From Rotaria macrura (lineage: Eukaryota; Rotifera; Eurotatoria; Philodinida; Philodinidae), in NCBI GenBank assembly GCA_900239685.1, contig OENT01000356.1:1-64000 (forward strand): DNA of 64,000 nt, in the 5' to 3' direction. The notes beneath the pieces are model-generated. The model worked only from the letters and a program-made list of their open reading frames with translations. It had not been told where the DNA came from and did no database searches. The position numbers and the translations under genes are program-made. Shown in pieces: positions 11,101 to 23,100 of the stretch; the first letter of the stretch is position 1, and each line of letters opens with the position of its first letter.

Positions 11101-14100
11101 ACACAAATACATCGAAGAATTAAAATATCTCGAACCATGTTCTCTTCACAAGAGATTGAACTAGGAAAAAAACTGCCATTTTCATAGACATATCACATGA
11201 TATGGTTTCATTTCAAAAACCAAAATTATTTCGAAAACTAACCATGCTCTTCAGCTTAATTTTTCAGGATATACTATTAGCCATTAGATGTGTCTCGAGG
11301 TAAAATTTCACAAGTCATCATGTCGAACATGAATTACAAATTCAAGAGATTCAATCCTACTTCCTACGGAAGAGTCAGGACAACTTGAAAATTTCACGGT
11401 TCATATAGCATAATAATAGGTAAGGGTACCCGATGGAGGGGGGTGGGCTAGACTCGCCTAACACTTTTGTAGTGAATCTGTGACAACGAGAAGTTCAGGA
11501 AAAAGTTGGTCACTGTCTGCCGAGTTGTTTGAAATATCTTGAGAAAGAAAAATAATTTTAGTTCATCCTCCTCACTCGCAAAAACAAACGAGAGTTTTGA
11601 TAACAGGAATAGATTAATATGATGAACATACCAACCTAGTGGAACAATTTATCGGTTTTACAAAAAATCCTCTACAAAAATATTCGATCTTCATCATCTG
11701 ATGGGTTCCACGGCTGTGAGCGTGCTCCTTGTAACTCGGTCAATAAACACTCATTTTTCGTCTTTGTTGGAATGTATAATAATACTTAGAATATCAGAAG
11801 TATTCTTTAATGACAGCTTCGAAGCATCCTGAAAACGTTTCGTTGTTGCCCTGCAAAGGTCCAGTGAACTTTTTGTATTTTCTTGTTTGCCAATCGTCTC
11901 AAACTTGATGCTTCCTGCTCCTCTCTCACCAAAGCACGGTCGCATCGTCCATTTCAAAACGATTCATAATTGTATCGTGTTTTCATATTATTGCTCGATC
12001 GAAATTTATTTAGAACAAACGCTTGATTTTAGGAAGCCCAGAAACAAATATTGATACCGATGAAAATCGTCATGAATTTATTGAAAAAATTCAACGGTTA
12101 AAACAACAAGTTCTTGATTGTGTTGGACAAGAAAAAGATGGTGACAAAGAAAATACGATTATTGCAAGAACAATATTTACATCGGATACAAACAGTGAAC
12201 AATCATTAACTATTGGAAATTGGAGAATTCAATGTAATGAACATACACAACTACTTATTCATAATATTGAAGGCGAACAGGTTAGAGAAATGACAAGTAT
12301 TTTCTATTCATGACTACAGATTCTAATGTATATCGACATCATTGCGATGATTTAAATAATACTAGCAGATGTTCGAAAATTCTGTTATCTACTACCTAGT
12401 TATTTCTAGTTCGCATTGTTCTTATCATTTCATTTCTCTTATCAGTTGTTAAAAGTTTGTTGAAAGAAAGAAAGAAAGCTTTTGAAATCCGATCAAAACA
12501 TTAATACACAGATTATGATTATATTTATTTATTTATCTACGATAGCAAAACAATTCCACTAAAAGTTTTCTCTCATAAAATTCTCTGATTTGCACAACAA
12601 CCATTTCTCTAACGTTTTTTGCACAGATATAAAAATTTTAGAAATCAATATCCTCTAGTACGATCATAAAAAAATGCGCAGTAAAAAATCTTAAAAAAGA
12701 AAAAAAAAACAGAATAATTATGTTCCAATTTTTTTTTGGTACCTTATTATATGTATGCTCAAACTCTTAACGATTTACTTTATATGTTCAGAACAAACAT
12801 TCCTTTGGTCTGACTAATTATCGAACGAGAGTACTGCATTTAATATGCTCCTGAGCATATTGCTTCAGTATCTTTTTCATAATCGTTCGGAATAGTAATA
12901 ACAAAAAAATCGTTTATACATTAGAACATTGATCAACACATTAGTAAAAATAAACTATGCCGTTAGTAAAATATCAGACTGCACATTACCTGTGTGTGTG
13001 TATACGAATATTTATGTATATGTTACTATTTTCATAATAGCAATTATTTTGTTCGATTTAAACACAGACTCTACTATATAACTACGAACTTTTGATAGAT
13101 CTGTAAAAATAGTGGGATGGAACAAATATAATGGAAGACTACTGTTTTCTATCTTTGAGACATTTTACAAGCTTTTTCTGAGCTCATTTGACAGAGAATT
13201 CATTTTTCAAGGGGTCTTTTTAGTAACAGCAAAATTGAAATGATTGACACAAATTCTAAACAATCATCGATCTACGATGGGAGAAAAATTGATAAGAATA
13301 ATTTTAAATAAATCTGTTGAAATTTCAAATGTGTCACGAAATTCTATTTAATATTCTACGTATTTTGATTGCATTTTCAAAATTTTAGAATAAATATTTG
13401 TGAGGAAAAGTTTTGAAGTTGAAAATGTGAAAAACACATCTTTTCGTGCAAACCTTTTACTTTGTACGCTGCTGGTTCTAAACAGACAAGACAGTTTACC
13501 TGTTCAAATTACCATTTTTCTCCGAAGTCAATTCTGTGTATGATGTAATAAGCATCAACGTTTTATACCATAAGTCTATCTTTGAAAAAATCTTATTTCA
13601 AGGTTTTTTTTGAAATAGACATCACGACATTCTCTCTCTAATGATGTTAAATACTTGTGTTTGAGCATTGATATTGATGATCATCGGCTTCAACAAATTT
13701 TTGTAGGGAAATAAATTCTCTATAGAATGAGCTTTCAAACAGATATAGAGCCTGTCGGATCTAAAAATTTTGGACCCGGACACGTTCGAAGGATTCTAAC
13801 TCTGGACGTCATGCAACTCCAAATAACTCCTGAAAAAAAAATAAAACATTTCCTTTATCATGCTCTACAATTTGAGTAAACAGTAATCACCTGAGTACTT
13901 AGATAATTAGCACTATTTAATGAATGTCAGCACTCATCTAATTAGCAGTAATTCAAACGTATACTAAGTCGACATCAACTAATAATTCGTGAGTAGCCAA
14001 TTAAGAAAATATGCTTTTTTTTTGACATCACTGGATTGGATTCGTATTCGATACAATCTAATATTCATTCGTAAATCCGAATCATATTTCTATTCATTTT

Positions 14101-17100
14101 TATTTATTTAAATTTCAGTATATTTAAAATAGGAAATTAAGTTATCAACAAGAATTATACATAAACAACAATAAACATCGATCATATGATTCATACTGAT
14201 GAAATGAATTTGAATCATAAAGTATATAGGAATGTAGAATTTTAATGCTTCTGTACGTTTTTCTTTTTCTTTAACGAATTATATTTTAATCATCGTAGTT
14301 TATAACTGAAAAACAATAGATAATATTTGACAACGACATAACTAAAAGAAAAACACAAATTTATTGTTTTGCCTTATTTTCTTTTCAAGGTTACTATACT
14401 CGAACATGGTGAACCAGGCTTTGTATTCGAATCCAATCGTCATACTCGTCATAAACATAAAGCAGATATACCGTTGAATAATGAATTTTCAAATCCGTGG
14501 TCAACAATCGAAACATTAACATCATCGAAAATTTCGGCAACAGTTACAGTTAATAAAATTAAACAAGAACACAGCAAACAACGTACAAGTGAAGTTGCAT
14601 TAATTATCTATAATGAATATTTAAAAAATTTCTCACCTATGAATTATACACGTACAATATTAACTGATTTTAAATCACTTGTCAACGATTTAAATAATGA
14701 ATTAAATTTAAATACGAATGATAATTTAAAAAATCTTTTCGAAAAATTAAAACAATTTCTTATTGAAAAAACTCATCTATCTATTTATGAATTATCATCA
14801 TCGGGTTTAGTGAGTGTTTTATTGAAAATATTTCAAGATTTATCATATCAAAATAATCATCTATCATCGGATGATCAAATTTATGAACGTGCAAACTTAT
14901 TTTGTTCAATATTTTTATCTGACGAACAACCACAAGCATTTCAAATACTTATACGTAAACTGACATTAATATTAGAATCAATCGAAAAATTACCATTATT
15001 CTTATATGATGCACCATTTAATTATGGTTTACAAATATTTTCAAAACGTTTTCGTTTTCAAATTCAATATAAAAATGAACAACAATTATTTACTGATAGA
15101 ACTGGTAAATCATTAAAAATTGAACCATTAACAACAGTTGAACAATTGAGAACATTTCTTGTATCAATGGTAAATATATTCTAGATGATGAATGAAACAA
15201 TTGTTTTTGCAAGAAAAATCTTCCATTTTAATTATCTATTAACTCAGCATCAGAGTAGATTGTCGCATGGGTCTGTTCCTATAAATGAAATAAGATTCTT
15301 AAAGGAAGATGCAAGGTTTTAAGTACGAGTTCCGGGTTTAGTTAAGTACAAGAATGATTTAGAGTGTGTAAGTGTAATTTGAGAACAGCTGGAGAATCTC
15401 GAGCGAATAAGACTGATTATAACTGTCTGCACTATAGACGTGGTCTTGGTGGAAAAGAGCGAACAAAATAGAACGAGAAAAACGTTGAAAATTAAAACGA
15501 GCTAAAAGAAAAACTTAGAGATGATCATTTCCATTCTTGGGACTCACGGGGTTTATGCTGTTGTATGTTTCCAATGAATAGTGATATCCAATTTTTTTTC
15601 GAGAATATTGTGTACTCAAAAATGGAGTGCACTCTAGAATCGGTCAGTGTGTCCTGCCGGCCGTATACACGATAACTGTTTACAAATACATTCGATTGAG
15701 CTGAAATTTTGTGCAGAGAATTGTCTGATGAATATCTCGGTCGAGTTCAAAGATGAAAAGGATCTGGCAAGAAATGGCTGAGTTGTCGGAAAAACTGTCA
15801 TTATTGACCAAATAATCCCTGAGGGGGTCTACAGGGATTTTTTCAAAAAACATTTTTTTTTCTGAATTATCCACAACGTATATAAATCGACTCAGTTTTT
15901 AACGCTGATTCCGAATATGATATTAGTTTTAAACCAAATCGGGATTTCTAAAAGAACATCGCCTGAAAAAGGTCTCGAATCTGAATCCCGAAACTAAATT
16001 TCCTAGATATGTCTCAGTTGACCATTAGTTTTGGGGTTTCCCAGGATACTTCTTCCGTGCACACATTCTAGAATGACTGATTTATCTCATTCACTTTTTG
16101 AAGTACACATAACTATCGAACTTAAGTCCGAAGTTTTCACATTTATTTTTTTATTACATCGAAATAAATAATTATCACAAATTATTAATGGATTACCTTT
16201 GTTCGATGTAGAAAAAGATATCTCAAGTGTCTGAATGTTAAATGAACTATTTTCAGAAACTATATTTGAAATCATTTTCACGATATTTCTTTTTTATTAT
16301 TAAGAAGTTTTCTCGATTTACTGGCAAAAAAAGGCACCATTCGATGTAGGGATGCAACGGTGACGGTGACCGTAGTAACGGCCTACCGTCACTGTTTCAC
16401 CGTCACCGGTCTTCACCGGTCACCGTCACCGGTCACTGTCACCGGTCACTGTCACCGGTCACTGTCACCGGTCACTGTCACTGGTCACCGGTCATTGTTA
16501 CCGGTTTCAACGGTGGGCGTTACCGGTTTCACCAGGTACAGCTTCGGTAATAAACCGACTTCTCTTCATAGTGTGTTTAGTTATTGAATAATGCATTAAA
16601 GTAAACTCCACTCTGAGATTTTAGTTACTACCTAAAAACTTAACCTAACACTATTAATATCGAGATTTAAAAATTTTCAGTGAGCTTTTTGAATTTTTCT
16701 TATAGATCTATTGTACCCAGGTCGTACAGAACGGTCCGTATCCGGCGGTGAACGAATACCAAACGGCATGTTTACGGCATTCCGTAGAATTTCGATTACG
16801 AGCATCGGTTTACGGAATACAAACGTATAAGTTACGGAACGCATACGGAGCAGTTACCGAAGAGCGCTGAACGTTAAGTAAACCAGAACGCATACGGTCT
16901 ATTTTCTGACCTTTTCGCCAAAAATTTCTCCAAAGTATTAATGTACTTTCTCGCATACGGGGATGAAGAACGCAAGCGACTCGGGATACCAAAGCACCAA
17001 AGTGCTAATTAAAGGGGTTCTTCAGACTACTAAGAAAGCGGGGTGTAATCATTCGGTTTACGGGCCGTAATCGTTCTATGTTGTCCTTACACATTCTATG

Positions 17101-20100
17101 TGATATTTAGTTTAGTTGTGCAGGAATGTGTAAGGACAGAGAGGATATCATGCTGTAGTTTTTACGCTAAATTTTTGTTAACTTTCAATGTAACTTAGTC
17201 TCTCCATCGGGAATTTACATTGATGGAACTTTGTTACTACACACTAGAGTACCCCTGAANGGTATCCCAACTGATCTTTGCAAGAAAACCCAGGTAGGCC
17301 TCGCTACACCTGAGTGAAGTTAGTGATAAAAAACGGGCTGGGCACTGATATCAGCCTTATTCCTTCGCTTTAAAATACTATGCCTTTTGAAAGTCGCGTC
17401 TTTATCGCGAAACGTTTTCTGCGGATACAGGACGGCCGTAACGCTTGACCTCCGTAATTGCTAATTTCGAATAATTTATCGTTGCAAAAACGGTCCGTTA
17501 ATGGGCACTCTGTAACGCATCGTTTTTTATCAATATACGGTCTGTTTACGAGACGGATGCAAAACGGTGCGTATTTCTGCGCCAGATAATACGGTCTGTT
17601 ACGGCCCGAACGTGAACCGTATTGATCCCGTTTGTTACCGTAAATACTGCGTTTTAACAACATTTTCCTTGCGTATTCGGATCGTAAACGATACCGTTTT
17701 GATCGACCTGGGTAGGGATGTAACAACACCAATAATATTGGTGGTATTGGTATTGTTTTACTCCTATTGTATTGGAAAGAAATATTGAACACAATGCTAT
17801 TCATATGCAAGTCAATTAAAACTTCTGAACATATTCATGACGGATTCTCAATCTTTGTTCACGAACACTTCAACTTTTTTGCCTTATAGCTTGACTCACC
17901 GCCTACGTTACTAGAAACTCTGATTGAAGGGAGGACTTTGCTATTTTTTGAGTGCTAAGTAAATGGTTTCTAAATAGCTTCTCACCCCTTGTCAAGTGTA
18001 ATAGTGAAAATGAGCTAAATATACACTCTGTACAAATGAAAGCGACCAATGAGACTGGTAAGAGAGGTAACAATGACCTGTGACACCGGTGAAGACCGGT
18101 GAGACCGGTGACCGGTGGAAACGGGGCCGGTATAACGGTGACGTACCGTCACCGTTGCATCCCTAATTCGATGAGTGACCAATACGAACAGAAATTATTG
18201 AATTTTGTAGCTACATCGTTTCACTTATCGGATGTTTCTGTTCGTTTTCATTTCTTGCATCATATCAAATTTTCGCTCTTTTCCACTAACCCCATAGACG
18301 TGGCCAAAACCGGAGGAATTATTTTTTCACCCCTAGCTCCGCCTCGTTTTTTCATTAAAAGTTGTTTATGTTATTTGTGTTTGTCACACGTATATCAGAG
18401 TACAAAAACTAGGCGAAAGGATAAGAATAATATTTTAAATTTATTATAAAGTTTTAAATTTAAGTAGATTTCTTCAAAAGAACTAAAACAATGTAGTTGT
18501 TATAAAGAAGATGCTTCTGTCAATTTCAAACCTTCTTATATTTTCCTTATTTTCGACAATCATTCAAACAAACGGTCGCTTCAGTGACCAACGGATGATT
18601 AAAGTGTCATCCGTACATAAGAGTACAATTAAAAGTGATATGAACACAAAATAATATTGCTATAGATCAATCAATCTTTCTTTTTGTTGTGTTCTATCAA
18701 ACGAAGAATCAATGTATCTATCTCGTCTGGTGCCATCGTAATTTTCTGACACGCCCAAACCCTCTGTCCTTCGATAGAATATCCTGTCACTAACAGTTGC
18801 TCTTTCGTTTTGATTATGTGGCATCAGTAGCATTTGAGCTAGCAGATGATAATACTTTACTAAGCGACGAATGTGATACTCTAAAAACTGTTAATGTCAT
18901 AATGACATTATTTGATTAGTAGTCTGACAGCATCATGTTCCTGGTTCGTTGTTATAATCAGTTTGGAACAATAGTGAAAGACCAGAATCTTTAGTTCATT
19001 CAAAAGTTTCGTATGAACTAAAAATATTTTTCTACTCGAGCGCACAACTTTCAGCATTCGATAGGCTTGATTCACAAAAATTTGATTGATTAAGTTTGAA
19101 TAGAAAATTCGTTCTATGGATCATTGACATGAACGAAATCGATCATAGAATATTATTTGACTTTGCTATGGTTCAAGATTATGTTAGTGGAAAAGATTCT
19201 ATTGAAATATTTTCTTTCCAATTGAACGACATTCGTTGGATACAGGAAAAATTCTTGGACGATTTGGTAGCCACAACTCTACATAATATGAATTTCATTT
19301 ACGTTTCATTAGGGACGTGATGGAGCACGAATCTGCAAAGGAAAAAATCCTCGTACAACTGAATCAAAAGTTCAAAACCAATTCCGAAGGGTACAGATTA
19401 TTCTTCACGGTCTTCACATTATCATAGGACAGAATTTTTCGTTATGGGATTTGATGGGACATCTAAACAACAAGTTTTTATAGCGTAAATTGTTAGAACC
19501 CGATCTGATCGTAAATTTTACCATAAAAGTACTTCGTGCTATACAGTCTAAATTGAAAGATTTTAAATTTTTTCTCAAGTGGTCAGCGAGTTATTCTCTA
19601 ATTACTGCTTAATTAATTAATAGCCAACTGAATGCGTCAATCTTTTTTTACATATGTCTATGCTAAAAGAACTTGTTCAGAAAAAAAACAAGCTCGTGTA
19701 AAAAATTCAAATCGTATGATAGAGGGGTAACTTCCGTTTTGCTTATATGGAGTCAAATTGTAAAAGAATATCAAACTATGCAGTATTTTATACTAACACA
19801 TACGAAAGGTTCTGAAAACGTTTTCGCAATAAATCTCTCTAATTACGTAGCAATATCAAGATTGAAGAAAAAGTCGATTTATCACAATATGAAATTCTCT
19901 TTTTGATTTCTATCTCAATCAACATTGACTATTGTTTATTTAGGTATCAAAACGATGGTACGATCATTCTCATAATCATCTTGAATTTGTAAAACAATTA
20001 AAATCAGATAGTCGACCAACATTCATCTATGTAAATGATTTTGATCTAAATGGAATTCTATATTGGATTGGTACTAATGGTAAAACTGTATCCGATTATA

Positions 20101-23100
20101 TAAATCCATGTTTAACGGGACTTATTTCAGGTTATTCATATAGATTAATCTAAAAAAAATGAAGAAAACAAAAAATAACATACTTTTATTAATGTATTTT
20201 TTTAAATTATTTTAGTAAGCTGTTCAGATAGTAATTATTCATCTCAACAATTATCTGATACAGTATCACATACATTGTCAACAGATGACGAAGAAAATGA
20301 TGAAGATACAAATAATAGTTTTAGTTGGATTGTAATAGATTTAGCTTTATTTATTATTCCAACACATTTTACGGTACGACATGCTATTGGTAGTTCTGCG
20401 ACTTGGATGAAAACTTTAGTTTTTCAAATATCAAAAGATACATCGCATTTCGTACCATGTGAGACATCCTTAATTAACGATACGAATTCAACAACAATGG
20501 CTACATGGATAGTAAAAACTATGAACGAAAATTTAACAGGTTTTCGTTATATACGTATGCATCATAAATCTTCTCGTCAACCAGTATGCATTGCTGGATT
20601 TGAAGTCTATGGACAAGTACTTTCAGCTGTCGACATACGTTCAAGTAAGATTTGTAATGTTTACTAAATATTCATCAGAAAAAAAAACCAAATGATTCGT
20701 ATTATGATGATGATACGGTTATTGTCATGATCGATGTCGAAGATTTTTCAAAGTATAGAATTATTTCTTATTATCTAGACTTTTACGATAGGGTCTAGAA
20801 TGGCAAACGCTATGAGTGGATCCACTGGAGGAACATGCTGGGTAGTTGTCTTAAGTGAAGGAGCCGGGTTGAGTCTACTCAGCTCGATGAAATTTTAAGC
20901 TGATTATTGTAAAACTTCTGAACCACGCGTTTTGTAGTTAGGTAATACTCAATCCATTCCTCTCTGCAAGATCTTTTAGCTTTGTGGCGAAATTGTTTAA
21001 ACACATGTTTTTTGTATAAGATGATTGAACGTTCCTTCCCCACCAACTCGTGGTTCGGCAACGAATGGATGGGAAAATATCGAAAAGAAGACTACAGTGA
21101 AAATGACCACGTAGGATTCCATTGAGAGTGCGGGAGATTTACAATCCAGTGTGCTCTCGTTTTCGGCATTTCTTATCCATCTACATTTGTATTCTTTGTA
21201 TTTTCGACATTTTCCCGTTTCAATAATTTCTTTCCTGGCTTCCCAATGATACCTCGATGACTGCCTCCTGTCCGTCTTCCGACGTAGACTTTGAATGCAT
21301 TCTTTTCAATGATTTTGCTTGGAAATGTTTCTTTTTCATCTCATTCGAAACTCATTTTCACTTATACTTAAAACTTGTCCATTAGTCAAGATCTCCTTCT
21401 AGCAAAAGCAACCTATTTTCTTCTCCTATCCATGTATTTGGACGTGTGAATCCTGTCAGTCTAGAACCAAGTAAATCGATTCTCGAATCAAATTACACAT
21501 GTTTTTAATTGGTTCAGAGTGTAATAAATGAAAGAAAGCCTCGGAAAAAAATAGTATCGTAGTAAAAATATTCCAACGCATTATCTGAATTAGATGTAAT
21601 TCGAAATACATTAGCCTATATAAACAGCGTAAATAAACTAATTCATACTCCACAAGCTGTAATCTGACGGGAACATTTCAGACAAGTACAACATTATTTG
21701 ATTGCCTATTATTCACATAGTTCATTATGCATACAGATCGTCTGAGATGTTCATGAACGTACATCTTTTGAATAAATACAAACTGAATCTAAAAGAAAAG
21801 CAAATCTTCAATTCATACATGTTTCGATGTTTATACTTCAATAATGACGAGATATGGAATGAATGAATTCATTGTATATTTTAGAGCCAGAATCGATTCG
21901 TGCTCGTTCATCTCGTGATGATACACGAAATCGATCGACGAATACTCGTCAAAATCCAGTCTATCATAGTTCTCATTCGACAACTTCTTCAACAACACGT
22001 GCACATAAAATGCAATCAAATCTTATTCGTCGTTTCGTTAGTACGGGTAGTACGGCAAGTACATCGAATCGATTGACTGATTCGACAATGAATGATAATC
22101 AATCTGAACAACCAACGAGAAGTCAACTTTTATTTGGTCTTCCATCAATTTCATCGAATTTATCCGATGGTAAACATTCGAACATGTATTTTGATTTGTA
22201 TTGAAAATATTTACTTTTATTTTTATTTTTCCGAAGCTCTTAATTCCAATGATCCTGAAGGTTTACGATCAGTTATTCAAGAAGCTCTTACACGTTTAAC
22301 AAACGATACAACATTAAATGAAAATACGAATCTATTGAATTTAATTTCACAACGTAAAAGTATTTCCACGTCTGATATAAATAATGAAGAAGCAGCATTT
22401 ACAGTTTTATCACCTGATCAAGAATTAAGTATCAATAATCTATTCTCATCATCAGATGCTATTGAAAATGTTGATCATGTAAATCGATGAGTTTGTTTTT
22501 CATTGACATGTAATTCATTCTTTCATATTCATCTTCAGTTTATGGAAGGATTTTGTGATCAAATGATTCAACAATACGATGTTCTTGCTGAAGAACTACA
22601 AGCAGGATCTAATATACCATCATCATTGATACCAATACCTTTAGATACAGCTACTGATGATAATAGAATCGATGTTGGAGAATTCCAAGATGAAATAGAC
22701 ATCACGCCGAACGGTATGTTATTGTTATAGTAAAAACTAAAAAAAAGAATGATAAAAATCGATCGCTAATTTTTCATTTCACAGATGAAGTGAAGAATAA
22801 TAATGAAACAACTACTCAATTAAATCCATCAACTAGTACTACTAAAGAATCAGGTACGATTAAACTAAACAAACATATACTATTCTCGAATTTACTAACC
22901 TCTACGATAACTACAATATCGATTATGTAGAAATATTGTAAATAGTATTCAAAATCACACAGTCATTCTAGAGCGTCTCTTCACTGCGACATACATAATT
23001 AACAGTCTTTCAATTTTGCTAGACTGTAAAAAAAAGTTCGATATACATAATTAGAAAAATTCTCATCGGCGAAGGATGTGATTACGAAGTTGAAATGTAG

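Larger units (their letters stand above)
16347..18165. mobile_element. hAT-like non-autonomous element with perfect TIRs and 8-bp duplication
   Basis: The left terminus TAGGGATGCAACGGTGACGG is repeated exactly, inverted, at the right end (21 bp perfect). ATTCGATG occurs immediately on both sides (16339-16346 and 18166-18173), a perfect 8-bp target duplication. The TAGGGATG end plus 8-bp duplication is diagnostic of the hAT superfamily. Just inside the left end is a tandem array; the right subterminal region has the complementary CCGGT-rich sequence. There is no transposase frame. A second element is nested at 16714-17714. The perfect ends and duplication imply recent insertion. Confidence 0.88.
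15170..19943. other. HECTD1 intron 8, a 4.8-kb transposon-laden intron
   Basis: It lies between the exon ending in FLVSM and the exon starting VSKRWYD. It holds R1 copy A (15610-16148), a complete hAT-like element (16347-18165) with a nested element, and unannotated AT-rich sequence from 18174 to 19943. The open frames in the last part (18099-18449, 19096-19320, 19673-19906) have no recognisable domains. Confidence 0.8.

Noticed and set aside
16360..16587. Frame encoding repeated TVTGH-like peptide
   Set aside because: Direct translation of the 13-bp subterminal tandem array.
17370..17810. 146-codon minus-strand frame rich in Arg and Tyr
   Set aside because: It falls in the nested element with many CCGTATACGG motifs and crosses its right end; no similarity to a known protein by eye.
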